This document shows positions 29,169-37,709 of a DNA stretch of 64,000 nucleotides, one piece after another. The notes below the pieces were generated by a model. It saw nothing but the letters and a program-made list of their open reading frames with translations. It searched no databases and was not told the DNA's origin. Position numbers and translations under genes: made by a program. The DNA is taken from NCBI RefSeq assembly GCF_002869745.1, contig NZ_PNOS01000009.1:1-64000 (forward strand), in the 5' to 3' direction. Numbering within the stretch: the stretch's first letter is position 1; each line of letters starts with the position of its first letter. The stretch is from Oceaniglobus roseus. Lineage in GTDB: Bacteria > Pseudomonadota > Alphaproteobacteria > Rhodobacterales > Rhodobacteraceae.

Positions 29169-31154
29169 CTATTGCGCTGCAACCGGTGGAGCTGAAGCCA
29201 CCTCGACAATGTCGTGCATGATTTTGGTGAGGTCGAAATCCTTGGGCGTATAGATCCGCGCCACGCCCATTGCCAGAAGCTCGGCCGCATCGGCATCGGG
29301 AATGATTCCGCCCGCGACGACGGGAATGTGGTCCAGCCCTTCCTCGCGCAGCTGCGCCAGGACTTCGGCGACGAGGGGCACATGGCTTCCCGACAGGATC
29401 GAAAGCCCGATGACATGCACATTTCCGTCGCGCGCCGCGGCCACGATCTCGGACGGGGTGAAGCGGATGCCGTCGTAGCGGATCTCCATGCCGCAGTCGC
29501 GGGCGCGGGCGGCGATCTGCTCGGCGCCGTTGGAATGGCCGTCGAGGCCGGGCTTGCCGACCAGGAAGGTCAGCCGCCGCCCCAGCCGGGCCGAGACGGC
29601 ATCGACCTCGGCGCGGATCCGGTCCAGCCCCTCGGTGCGGTTCGAGGGGTGGCGCGACACGCCCGTGGGCCCGCGGTACTGTCCGAAGGCGGCGCGGATC
29701 GTGTCGCCCCATTCCCCCGTCGTCACGCCCGCCTTCGCCGCGGCGATGGAGGCGGGCATGATGTTGCTTCCGTCCCGGGCCGCCTTGCGCAGCGCGTCGA
29801 GGGCGGACTGCACCGCCGCCCCGTCGCGCCCGGCCCGCCAGGCGGCAAGCCGCGCCACCTGGTCGGCCTCGGCGTCCTTGTCGGCCACCATGATCGCGTC
29901 GGGCCCAGCGGTCAGCGGCGAGGCTTCGCCACCGGTGAAGCGGTTGACGCCGACCACCACCGTCTCGCCGCCCTCGATGGCGGCGATGCGCGCGGCGTTG
30001 CTTTCGACCAGCCGCGCCTTCATGTGCTCGATCGCCTTCACGGCGCCGCCCATGGCGTCGATGGTCGCAAGCTCCGCCCGCGCGCCGTCCTTCAGCGCCT
30101 CGACCTTCGCGGCGATCACCGGATTGCCGTCGAACAGATCGCCGTATTCCAGGAGATCCGTCTCGTAGGCCAGGATCTGCTGCATCCGGAGCGACCACTG
30201 CTGGTCCCAAGGACGGGGCAGCCCCAGCGCCTCGTTCCATGCCGGCAGCTGCACCGCGCGGGCGCGGGCGTTCCGGCTGAGCGTCACCGCCAGCATTTCC
30301 AGCAGGATGCGGTAGACGTTGTTTTCCGGCTGCTGTTCGGTCAGGCCCAGCGAGTTGACCTGCACCCCGTAGCGGAAGCGGCGGTATTTCGGATCCTCGA
30401 CACAGTACCGCTCGCGGCAGATCTCGTCCCAGAGCTCGGTGAAGGCCCGCATCTTGCACAGCTCGGTGACGAAGCGGATGCCCGCGTTCACGAAGAAGCT
30501 GATGCGGCCGACCATCTCGGGGAAATCCTCGGCCGACACCTTGCCCTTCAGGTCGTCGAGCACGGCCGTCGCCGTGGCCAGCGCGAAGGCCAGCTCCTGG
30601 TCCGGCGTCGCCCCCGCCTCCTGGAGGTGGTACGAACAGACGTTCATCGGGTTCCACTTCGGCAGATGCTCCCGCGTGTAGGCGGCAACGTCGGTGATCA
30701 TCCGCAAGGACGGCTCGGGCGGGCAGATGTAGGTGCCGCGCGAAAGGTATTCTTTGATGATGTCGTTCTGCACGGTCCCCTGCAGGGCCGCGACATCGGC
30801 GCCCTGTTCCTCGGCCACCGCGATGTAGAGCGCCAGCAGCCAGGGCGCCGTCGCGTTGATCGTCATCGAGGTGTTCATCTGCTCCAGCGGGATTTCCGCG
30901 AACAGCGTCCGCATGTCGCCGAGATGTGCCACCGGCACGCCCACCTTGCCGACCTCGCCCTTCGCCAGCTCGTGATCGCTGTCGTATCCCGTCTGCGTCG
31001 GCAGGTCGAAGGCGACCGACAGACCCGTCTGCCCCTTGGCAAGGTTGCCGCGATAGAGCGCGTTCGACGCCTTCGCGGTCGAGTGGCCGGCATAGGTGCG
31101 GAACAGCCAGGGCCTGTCCTTTTGCGGCGTCTCCGTCTCGGGCGTGGCGGTCAT
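29169..31154 (-). CDS. ecm: Ethylmalonyl-CoA mutase (adenosylcobalamin-dependent)
   Basis: A 661-residue B12 enzyme interconverting (2R)-ethylmalonyl-CoA and (2S)-methylsuccinyl-CoA. The N-terminal barrel has RTYAGHSTAKASNALYRGNL and FDLPTQTGYDSDH; the C-terminal cobalamin domain has the DxHxxG motif with H540 (GLDGHSNG) and LSILSGSH. RTYAGHSTA and its genomic pairing with ccr separate it from methylmalonyl-CoA mutase. AGGAG precedes the ATG at 31154. It is divergent from the acyltransferase-ccr pair. Confidence 0.95.
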   Translation of the reverse strand: MTATPETETPQKDRPWLFRTYAGHSTAKASNALYRGNLAKGQTGLSVAFDLPTQTGYDSDHELAKGEVGKVGVPVAHLGDMRTLFAEIPLEQMNTSMTINATAPWLLALYIAVAEEQGADVAALQGTVQNDIIKEYLSRGTYICPPEPSLRMITDVAAYTREHLPKWNPMNVCSYHLQEAGATPDQELAFALATATAVLDDLKGKVSAEDFPEMVGRISFFVNAGIRFVTELCKMRAFTELWDEICRERYCVEDPKYRRFRYGVQVNSLGLTEQQPENNVYRILLEMLAVTLSRNARARAVQLPAWNEALGLPRPWDQQWSLRMQQILAYETDLLEYGDLFDGNPVIAAKVEALKDGARAELATIDAMGGAVKAIEHMKARLVESNAARIAAIEGGETVVVGVNRFTGGEASPLTAGPDAIMVADKDAEADQVARLAAWRAGRDGAAVQSALDALRKAARDGSNIMPASIAAAKAGVTTGEWGDTIRAAFGQYRGPTGVSRHPSNRTEGLDRIRAEVDAVSARLGRRLTFLVGKPGLDGHSNGAEQIAARARDCGMEIRYDGIRFTPSEIVAAARDGNVHVIGLSILSGSHVPLVAEVLAQLREEGLDHIPVVAGGIIPDADAAELLAMGVARIYTPKDFDLTKIMHDIVEVASAPPVAAQ

Positions 31155-31198
31155 CGGGGTGGCTCCTGCGGGGTGCGCAATATTCTTACGTTTCAATT

Positions 31199-31228
31199 CT
31201 GATAGTAGCAACAATATGCCAAAGTCAA
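31199..31228 (-). promoter_or_regulatory. ecm: Candidate ecm promoter
   Basis: On the minus strand TTGACT (31228-31223) is a good -35 element. TATCAG (31204-31199, 18-bp spacer) or TACTAT (31207-31202, 15-bp spacer) could be the -10. The 134-bp divergent gap is unusually A/T-rich for this genome, as expected of a promoter. The assignment rests on consensus only. Confidence 0.4.
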
Positions 31229-31288
31229 TCGCCGCATCGCGGCATTACGGGATTTACCGGGCGCATCCAAGCTGCCACGCTCCGCCCT

Positions 31289-32689
31289 ATGTTCCGGACC
31301 GTCGAACTGCCGCTGTGGCTTCTGATCCTGATCCTTCTCTTCGCGGCGTTCACGGCGGCGAGCCACCTTCTGTTCCCCTCGGTCCGCTGGTTCTTCCGCA
31401 AGCGGGCGGAACGCGTGGTGGCGCGGCTGAACCGCCGCCTCCAGGTGCCGATCCAGCCCTTCAAGCTGCTGCGGCGCACCGACACGATCCAGCGGCTGAT
31501 CTACGACACGCGGGTGATCGAAGCCGTCAGCGCAAGGGCGAAGGAGACCGGCGTGCGCGAGGATGTCGCCTTCGACGCCGCCAAGCGGTACGCCCGCGAG
31601 ATCGTCCCGGGCTTCAGCGCCACGGCCTATTTCTCGGTCGCGATCCGCGCGGCGCGGTGGCTGGCGAACAGCCTGTTCACCGTCTGCCGGGCCGATCCCC
31701 CTCCCGAGGTCCACCGGGCGCTGGAACATCTCGATCCCGACGCGACCGTGGTGTTCGTGATGAACCATCGCTCGAACATGGATTACGTCCTCGTCACCTA
31801 CCTTGCCGCCGAGCGTTCCGCGCTGTCCTATGCCGTCGGCGAATGGGCGCGGGTCTGGCCGCTGTCCTCGCTGATCCGGGCCATGGGCGCCTATTTCATC
31901 CGCCGCCGGTCGCGCAACGCGCTCTACCGCCGGGTGCTGGCGCGTTATGTCCAGATGGCGACGGCGGCGGGTGTGACGCAGGCGATCTTTCCCGAAGGCG
32001 GGCTGTCGCTGAACGGCGCGCCGGGGGCTGCGCGGCTGGGGTTGCTGAGCTACATCATCGAGGAGCACAGGGCAGGGGGCCGCGACGTGATCTTCGTGCC
32101 CGTCGCGCTGAACTACGACCGGGTGATCGAGGACCGGATCCTGGTGCAGGCCGCGGCCAGCGGCGAGCGGCGCTTCCGCGGTTCCTTCGCCAGCGGTGCC
32201 GCCTTCGTGCTGCGCTGGGGCTGGCGGCGGATCACCGGCAAGGCGCGCCGCTTCGGTCTGGCCGCCGTCTCCTACGGGATGCCGCTGGCGCTGTCGGGCA
32301 CGGATCCCGACCCGGAGAAGGTGGGCGCGGTGCTGATGGAACGGCTGGGTGCCGCGGTGCCGGTCCTGCCGATCCCGCTCGCCTGCCTCGCGCTGAAGCA
32401 GGCCGCAGGGCCGCAGCAGGAAGCGGCGCTCCTCGCCCGGATGGCCGCGCTGGAAGCCGCATTCCGTGCCGCCGGTGCGCGGCTCTGCCTCGACGCGCCG
32501 CCCCGGTCTCTGGCCCCGCTCGACATGCTGCGCCTGCGCGGCATGGTCCGGGACTCGGGCGGCGGCCTCGGGATCGTGCCGGGGAAGGAGGCGCTTGTGG
32601 AGTTCTATGCGGCGTCCGTCGCGCACCTGCTGATCGGGGCCACCTCCGAGACGACACAGACCTCCTCGGCGCAAACGGTAGGGACATAA
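31289..32689 (+). CDS. PlsB-like glycerol-3-phosphate/1-acyl acyltransferase
   Basis: A 466-residue membrane-associated acyltransferase. One N-terminal span (about 8-28) is followed by the PlsC/PlsB catalytic motif NHRSNMD with H160 and D165, then FPEGGLS for phosphate binding. It probably acylates glycerol-3-phosphate or lysophosphatidate for phospholipid synthesis. It is shorter than E. coli PlsB. It ends 3 bp before the first direct repeat of the ccr control region. Confidence 0.85.
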   Translation: MFRTVELPLWLLILILLFAAFTAASHLLFPSVRWFFRKRAERVVARLNRRLQVPIQPFKLLRRTDTIQRLIYDTRVIEAVSARAKETGVREDVAFDAAKRYAREIVPGFSATAYFSVAIRAARWLANSLFTVCRADPPPEVHRALEHLDPDATVVFVMNHRSNMDYVLVTYLAAERSALSYAVGEWARVWPLSSLIRAMGAYFIRRRSRNALYRRVLARYVQMATAAGVTQAIFPEGGLSLNGAPGAARLGLLSYIIEEHRAGGRDVIFVPVALNYDRVIEDRILVQAAASGERRFRGSFASGAAFVLRWGWRRITGKARRFGLAAVSYGMPLALSGTDPDPEKVGAVLMERLGAAVPVLPIPLACLALKQAAGPQQEAALLARMAALEAAFRAAGARLCLDAPPRSLAPLDMLRLRGMVRDSGGGLGIVPGKEALVEFYAASVAHLLIGATSETTQTSSAQTVGT

Positions 32690-32691
32690 AA

Positions 32692-32726
32692 TTACAAAAT
32701 TGCCACTCTTGCAGTTGCAAAATTGC
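32692..32726. promoter_or_regulatory. Direct 12-bp repeats TTRCAAAATTGC in front of ccr
   Basis: TTACAAAATTGC (32692-32703) and TTGCAAAATTGC (32715-32726) differ at one base and start 23 bp apart. The second covers the candidate ccr -35 element. Tandem same-face sites like this suggest a dedicated regulator. The TTGCAAA core recalls RamB-type sites known in actinobacteria and proposed for ethylmalonyl-CoA pathway control in Paracoccus; that link is from memory and unproven here. Confidence 0.55.
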
Positions 32727-32743
32727 TTAAACGACCGTATCTC
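32715..32743 (+). promoter_or_regulatory. ccr: Candidate ccr promoter
   Basis: TTGCAA (32715-32720) and TATCTC (32738-32743) are spaced by exactly 17 bp. A start just downstream would leave a leader of about 50 nt before the ccr ATG. The -35 element is part of the second 12-bp direct repeat, so binding there would be expected to affect transcription. Confidence 0.45.
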
Positions 32744-32800
32744 ACGGGAAAGGCCGCGCGATTCTGCGCTGCGGCGAGGCGATTTGGAGGTTGCACCGTG

Positions 32801-34090
32801 ATGGCTCTCGACACGAAATCCGCTCCCGGGGCCTATGAGGCCGAGACCAAGGATCTCTACGACATGGGCGAGATGCCCCCGATGGGCCACCTGCCGAAGC
32901 AGATGCACGCCTGGGCGATCCGCCGCGAGCGCCATGGCGAGCCCGACACGTCGTTCCAGCTGGAAGTGGTCGACGTGAAGAGGCCCGACAGCCACGAGGT
33001 CTGCGTCCTCGTGATGGCCGCGGGCGTCAACTACAACGGCGTCTGGGCCGGGCTCGGCATCCCGATCTCGCCCTTCGACGTCCACAAGGCGCCTTATCAC
33101 ATCGCGGGCTCGGACGCGTCCGGCATCGTCTGGGCCGTGGGCGACAAGGTCACGCGCTGGAAGGTCGGCGACGAGGTGGTGATCCACTGCAACCAGGACG
33201 ACGGCGAGGACGAGGAGTGCAACGGCGGCGACCCGATGTTCTCGCCTTCGCAGCGGATCTGGGGTTACGAGACGCCCGACGGCAGTTTCGCGCAGTTCAC
33301 CACGGTGCAGGCGCAACAGCTGATGCCGCGCCCGAAGCACCTGACCTGGGAAGAGTCCGCCTGCTATACCCTCACGCTCGCCACCGCCTACCGGATGCTG
33401 TTCGGGCACCACCCGCACGAGCTGAAGCCGGGGCAGAACGTGCTGGTCTGGGGCGCCTCCGGCGGCCTCGGCTCCTACGCGATCCAGCTGATCAACACGG
33501 CCGGAGCGAACGCCATCGGCGTGATCTCGGACGAGGACAAGCGCGACTTCGTGATGAGCCTCGGGGCGAAGGGCGTGCTGAACCGAAAGGATTTCAACTG
33601 CTGGGGCCAGATGCCCACGGTGAACACGCCGGAATACAAGGAGTGGTTCGCCGAGGTGCGGAAGTTCGGCAAGGCGATCTGGGACATCACCGGCAAGGGC
33701 GTGAACGTCGACATGGTGTTCGAACACCCGGGCGAGGCGACCTTCCCCGTGTCCACCTTCGTGGTGAAGAAGGGCGGCATGGTGGTGATCTGCGCCGGGA
33801 CCACCGGCTATAACCTGACGCTCGACGCGCGTTACCTTTGGATGCACCAGAAGCGGGTGCAGGGCTCGCACTTCGCCCACCTGAAGCAGGCGGCGGCGGC
33901 GAACAAGCTGATGGTCGAGCGGCGGCTCGACCCCTGCATGTCCGAGGTCTTCACCTGGGACCAGATCCCCGCCGCCCACGTCAAGATGCGGCGGAACGAA
34001 CACAAGCCGGGCAACATGGCGGTGCTGGTCCAGGCGCCGCGCACCGGCCTGCGCACCTTCGAGGACGCGCTGGAGGCCGGGCCGCGCTGA
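32801..34090 (+). CDS. ccr: Crotonyl-CoA carboxylase/reductase
   Basis: A 429-residue medium-chain reductase-type enzyme that reduces and carboxylates crotonyl-CoA to (2S)-ethylmalonyl-CoA with NADPH and CO2, the key step of the ethylmalonyl-CoA pathway. It begins MALDTKS and has MGEMPPMGHLPKQMHAWAIR, VNYNGVWAGLG, the NADPH motif WGASGGLGSYA and GEATFPVSTFVVKKGGMVV. Length and motifs fit the family. GGAGG lies 10 bases before the ATG; a GTG one codon upstream is possible. It ends at a strong terminator. Confidence 0.97.
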   Translation: MALDTKSAPGAYEAETKDLYDMGEMPPMGHLPKQMHAWAIRRERHGEPDTSFQLEVVDVKRPDSHEVCVLVMAAGVNYNGVWAGLGIPISPFDVHKAPYHIAGSDASGIVWAVGDKVTRWKVGDEVVIHCNQDDGEDEECNGGDPMFSPSQRIWGYETPDGSFAQFTTVQAQQLMPRPKHLTWEESACYTLTLATAYRMLFGHHPHELKPGQNVLVWGASGGLGSYAIQLINTAGANAIGVISDEDKRDFVMSLGAKGVLNRKDFNCWGQMPTVNTPEYKEWFAEVRKFGKAIWDITGKGVNVDMVFEHPGEATFPVSTFVVKKGGMVVICAGTTGYNLTLDARYLWMHQKRVQGSHFAHLKQAAAANKLMVERRLDPCMSEVFTWDQIPAAHVKMRRNEHKPGNMAVLVQAPRTGLRTFEDALEAGPR

Positions 34091-34127
34091 ACCGGCCGAT
34101 CCGGAAACACACCGTGCACGCGCTGAC

Positions 34128-34152
34128 AAGGCCCCCGACCGGGGGCCTTTTT
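34128..34152 (+). terminator. Intrinsic terminator of ccr
   Basis: AAGGCCCCC and GGGGGCCTT form a 9-bp stem with loop GACC, followed by TTTTTGC. It begins 37 bp after the ccr stop. This is a classical Rho-independent terminator and isolates ccr from the quorum-sensing genes downstream. Confidence 0.92.
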
Positions 34153-34243
34153 GCATCAGGCACTTGCAGGCGCGAGACCCGCCATTTTAGGGGAGTTGAA
34201 ATCCGCGAATATCGCCTGTCCCGCCCTCCATGGTAGGGTTGTA

Positions 34244-34259
34244 TTAACCATTGGTTAAC
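34244..34259. promoter_or_regulatory. Consensus CtrA box upstream of the luxR locus
   Basis: TTAACCATTGGTTAAC matches the alphaproteobacterial CtrA consensus TTAA-N7-TTAAC exactly, including the TTAACCAT half site typical of this group. It lies 22 bp upstream of the 71-codon gene that overlaps luxR. CtrA is a cell-cycle and motility response regulator; in roseobacters it is linked to quorum sensing. Binding here is inferred from the match only. Confidence 0.65.
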
Positions 34260-34280
34260 GTTTGGAAGGGAGATTTCGAG

Positions 34281-34496
34281 ATGGCGGATGAGTGGATACT
34301 CGACGTCCTGGCAGACCTGAAGACCTTCGCCACCAGGAACGATCTTTCCGCGCTTGCCGTGCAGCTCGACCGGGCGGCAGCGGTGGCGCGGTTCGAGATC
34401 ACGTCGCGTGAGAACCGGGCCCTGGCCCTTGTCGGTGTGTATGCGTCCCAACCGAGAACGCTTCCTCGAGAGTTTGCAGTCGGCGACGACTCGTGA
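34281..34496 (+). CDS. Small conserved-looking protein overlapping the luxR start
   Basis: A 71-residue protein, MADEWILDVLADLKTFATRN onward, predicted largely helical and soluble. I know of similar short genes beside luxR in Rhodobacterales, but no function. GGGAGA precedes the ATG and a consensus CtrA box lies just upstream. Its last 56 bases overlap the luxR gene in another frame, so translation of the two is probably coupled. It is not a broken N-terminus of LuxR, which is complete by itself. Confidence 0.65.
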   Translation: MADEWILDVLADLKTFATRNDLSALAVQLDRAAAVARFEITSRENRALALVGVYASQPRTLPREFAVGDDS

Positions 34497-35154
34497 GGAG
34501 CTGGGCAACCAGATCCAGACGCTGCGGGACGTCTTCGATGTCGAACACCTGTCCTATCACACCCTGAACGCCAATGGCGAAGCCTACGCGGCGACCACGT
34601 ACAGTACGGCCTGGGCGGACGAGTATTTCGGCTGCGACTATGCCCGGCTCGACCCCGTGGTGCAGGGCTGCCTTCGCCGCTTCCACCCCGTCGACTGGAA
34701 GAACCTGGACTGGACGCCGAAACCCGCCCGCAGTTTCATGGGCGCGGCCATCTCCTCGGGTGTCGGCAACCAGGGCTTTTCCGTGCCGATCCGCGGACCG
34801 GCCGGCCAGTTCGCCCTGTTCACGGCAAGCCACCGCGCCAGCGACGACGCCTGGAAGACCTACTGCGACAGCCATCTCGAAGACCTGCTGCTGCTCGCGC
34901 ATTTCCTGAACCAGAGGGCTCTCGAGATCGAACTCGGCAGCGACATGGTGAATGCGAAGAAGCTTTCGCCGCGCGAGGCGGAGGCGCTGACCCTGCTTGC
35001 CGCGGGCCAGAGCCGCGCCCAGGCGGCCGAAACCATGTCGATTTCCGAGCACACCCTGCGCGTCTACATCGAAAGCGCCCGCCTGAAGCTCGGCGCGGCC
35101 AACACCGTCCATGCCGTCGCCCTGGCCCTGACCCAGGGGCTGCTGGTGTTCTAG
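34441..35154 (+). CDS. LuxR family autoinducer-binding transcriptional regulator
   Basis: A 237-residue regulator with an N-terminal autoinducer-binding domain (about 20-150) and a C-terminal LuxR helix-turn-helix (about 172-232, LSPREAEALTLLAAGQS, then ISEHTLRVYIESARLKLGA). Residues usually needed for acyl-homoserine lactone binding are there: D71-P72 in RLDPV, W86 and G112. The ATG at 34441 lies inside the preceding gene. With luxI downstream it forms a quorum-sensing pair. Confidence 0.9.
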   Translation: MRPNRERFLESLQSATTREELGNQIQTLRDVFDVEHLSYHTLNANGEAYAATTYSTAWADEYFGCDYARLDPVVQGCLRRFHPVDWKNLDWTPKPARSFMGAAISSGVGNQGFSVPIRGPAGQFALFTASHRASDDAWKTYCDSHLEDLLLLAHFLNQRALEIELGSDMVNAKKLSPREAEALTLLAAGQSRAQAAETMSISEHTLRVYIESARLKLGAANTVHAVALALTQGLLVF

Positions 35155-35160
35155 CGGCGG

Positions 35161-35186
35161 CGGGGGAGAGGAGACCCTCTCCCCCG
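35161..35186. terminator. Long hairpin after luxR
   Basis: CGGGGGAGAGG and CCTCTCCCCCG form an 11-bp stem with loop AGAC, starting 7 bp past the luxR stop. No T-tract follows. Its likely role is 3'-end formation or stabilisation between luxR and luxI. Confidence 0.55.
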
Positions 35187-35411
35187 ACCCCTCTCCCCGG
35201 CGCTCCGCGGGCGAGGGCAGCGCCGGCGCTCCGGCGCGCCGACTGCGGCCTGAGCCACGCCGGACAGCGCGAAAGGCAGCGGGAACGGAGACCCGCCTTG
35301 CACGCGTCGCCCTATTTGCCAAGCATTCTAACGACCGCGCGCCCGGTCAGCGTTCCCTTAACCGCGCCCGGTTCAAGCCTGTCCCGTTGCAGAACGCAAA
35401 GGGGCTTGCGG

Positions 35412-36035
35412 ATGATCCGATACATGACCGGCACAGACCTTCACACCTATCCGAACCTGCGCGACAGCATGTTCGCCGACCGCGCGCGGCAGTTCCGCGA
35501 CCGTCTGCGCTGGGAGGTGCCCGTGGATGCCGCGGGCTTCGAGCGCGACCAGTACGACCCGCTCGACCCGCTCTACATCCTCTGGGAGCGGTCCGATGGC
35601 CGTCATGGCGGCTCCATGCGTTGCCTGCCGACCACCGGGCGCACGATGCTGGCCGATCACTTCGCCCACCTCGCCACGCCGCCGTCCGACCCGGGGATCT
35701 GGGAGTGCACCCGCTTCTGCCTGTCGCCCGGCGCCCCGGCCCATGTCTCGGCCGCGATCCTGCTCGGCGCGCTCGAGTTCGGGTTGCACCACGGGCTGAG
35801 CCACCTCGTCGGCGTGTTCGACGCCCGGATGCTGCGCGTCTATGGCCGCATCGGCTGGTCGCCGGCGGTGCAGGGGCAGGAGGGCGAGGGGCGCCATGCG
35901 ATCTGCGCGGGGCTCTGGAGCGTGACGCCCGCGGTCCGCCCGGTGCTGCTGCGCCGCGCCGGGGTCTCGGGCGAGCTGTCGGAGCACTGGTGCCGCCGCG
36001 CGTTCGGGCCGCGGAAACTGCCCCGCGCGGCCTGA
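35412..36035 (+). CDS. LuxI family acyl-homoserine-lactone synthase
   Basis: A 207-residue autoinducer synthase. All hallmark residues line up at nearly canonical positions: R24, F28, W34, D46, D49, R70, F84, E98 and R101, in RARQFRDRLRW, ERDQYDPLD, GSMRCLP and WECTRFC. It makes acyl-homoserine lactone from SAM and an acyl-ACP. AAGGGG precedes ATG 35412. It lies 257 bp downstream of luxR in the same direction, with room for its own promoter. Confidence 0.92.
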   Translation: MIRYMTGTDLHTYPNLRDSMFADRARQFRDRLRWEVPVDAAGFERDQYDPLDPLYILWERSDGRHGGSMRCLPTTGRTMLADHFAHLATPPSDPGIWECTRFCLSPGAPAHVSAAILLGALEFGLHHGLSHLVGVFDARMLRVYGRIGWSPAVQGQEGEGRHAICAGLWSVTPAVRPVLLRRAGVSGELSEHWCRRAFGPRKLPRAA

Positions 36036-36076
36036 GGCATCTGGGCATCGGCGCGGGCGGGCCCTATGGTCCGCCC

Positions 36077-37624
36077 ATGTCCACGACCCTGCCCGCCACC
36101 ACCGCCGCCCTGCCGCTGTCCGAGGACCAGGCCCAGGCCTTCGACCGCGTCGCCGACCTGTTGCGCGGCGCGGGCGTGGACATCGAGAACGACACCCTGC
36201 GGCCGATGACCGAGGGCAGGTCGAGCGTGCTGGCGATCACCGGCAAGGCCGGCTCGGGCAAGACGCTGCTGCTGGCGCGTCTCTACAAGGCGATGGAGGA
36301 GGCGGGGGTCGACGTCGTCTCGGGCGATTACGAGAGCCGCAAGAGGAAGGACCGCCGCACGCTGGCGATCCTCGCCCCCACCAACAAGGCGGCCTCGGTG
36401 CTGAGAAACCGCGGCGTGCCCGCGACCACGATCCACCGCATCCTCTACACCCCCGTCTACGACCCCGAGTACGAGAAGGTCGCCGAGTGGCTGGCGGGGA
36501 ACGGCGAGCGGCCGGTGGTCGAGGGGCTGTCCGACGCCGCCCTCGACCGCGCGCTGGCCTTCTACCAGACCAACAAGTCGGTTCCCGGCGCGCTCGCGAC
36601 CGCGGGCCTCCGGGGCAGCGACTTCATCACCGGCTGGAAGCGCCGGGAGGAACCGCTCGACATCGGGCTCGTCGACGAATCCTCGATGCTCGACACCCGC
36701 CAGTTCGAGGACCTGCAGGAGATCTTCCCGACGCTGCTGCTGTTCGGCGACCCGGCCCAGCTGGCCCCGGTAAACCAGTCCGGCAGCATGGTCTTCGACA
36801 GTTTCGAGGACCGGAACCGGCTGACGCTGAACCGCATCCACCGCCAGGACCTCGACAACCCGATCCTCGACCTTGCCCATGCGCTGGCCGACGACGCGCT
36901 GACCTTCGAGCGGTTCGAGCGGATGGTCGAGGACGCCGCCGCCTCCGACCCGCGCGTGGTGATGGCGGGGCGGGTCGAGGCGTCGATGATGGCGCGCTCG
37001 CCCGTACTGGTCTGGAGGAACGCCACCCGCATCCGCCTGATCCACGCCTTCCGCGCCGCCTATGACGCGCCCGCGGACGCGCTGTTGCCGGGCGAGCCGC
37101 TGATCTGCGACGGGATCGAACTGCCGCTGAAGCACCGCAAGAAGCGGATCGACCTGGAGGCGCGGGGCCTGATCAAGGGGGCGCAGGTGATCTTCCTCGG
37201 CGACGGCCGCAAGCCCGGCTTCTCGCGGCTGCACGTAATCGGGGCGGAGGATCCGCAGGTCTCGGCCGCCTCGATCGTGAAGATCGAGATGCCGGACGAG
37301 GAGGAGCCCTTCATCCCCTTCGCCGCCCGCATGGGCGCGACCTTCCTGCATGGCGCGGCGGTGACGATCCACAAGGCGCAGGGCTCGCAGTGGCGCGACG
37401 TGCAGGTCTTCGCCCCCGACCTCTATGCCGCCGCGCGGGCGGGACGGACCGAGGCGGGCATCGCCCTCTGGAAGCGCCTCGCCTATGTCGCGATCACCCG
37501 CGCCGAAGAGCGGCTGTTCTGGGTGGTGAGGAACCGCCTCGCCCGGCCGACCGAGCCCTTGGGGGTGGACGACCTGGTGGTGCCAGCGCGGCCCCTGACG
37601 CTGGACGGCGAGGACGAGATCTGA
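36077..37624 (+). CDS. RecD-like ATP-dependent DNA helicase
   Basis: A 515-residue SF1B helicase. Walker A GKAGSGKT is at residues 56-63, Walker B is in IGLVDESSML, then FGDPAQLAPV (motif III), and a UvrD-C2-type end with HGAAVTIHKAQGSQW and YVAITRAEERLF (motifs V and VI). It resembles RecD2-like proteins but lacks a long N-terminal region. No recBC genes are nearby. The start ATG is 41 bp past luxI. Confidence 0.9.
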   Translation: MSTTLPATTAALPLSEDQAQAFDRVADLLRGAGVDIENDTLRPMTEGRSSVLAITGKAGSGKTLLLARLYKAMEEAGVDVVSGDYESRKRKDRRTLAILAPTNKAASVLRNRGVPATTIHRILYTPVYDPEYEKVAEWLAGNGERPVVEGLSDAALDRALAFYQTNKSVPGALATAGLRGSDFITGWKRREEPLDIGLVDESSMLDTRQFEDLQEIFPTLLLFGDPAQLAPVNQSGSMVFDSFEDRNRLTLNRIHRQDLDNPILDLAHALADDALTFERFERMVEDAAASDPRVVMAGRVEASMMARSPVLVWRNATRIRLIHAFRAAYDAPADALLPGEPLICDGIELPLKHRKKRIDLEARGLIKGAQVIFLGDGRKPGFSRLHVIGAEDPQVSAASIVKIEMPDEEEPFIPFAARMGATFLHGAAVTIHKAQGSQWRDVQVFAPDLYAAARAGRTEAGIALWKRLAYVAITRAEERLFWVVRNRLARPTEPLGVDDLVVPARPLTLDGEDEI

Positions 37625-37709
37625 TTTCGGGCGGGTGGGGCCGGCCGGGCGGTGGGTCGTGTCGTTCGGGTCTCGGCATTGGCGGAGAGTGCGGGACCGG
37701 GGCTTTGCC

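Noticed and set aside
34281-35154. A frameshifted single luxR gene instead of two genes
   Set aside because: The downstream LuxR protein is full length with all expected residues, and the upstream frame has its own start signal and is not LuxR-like.
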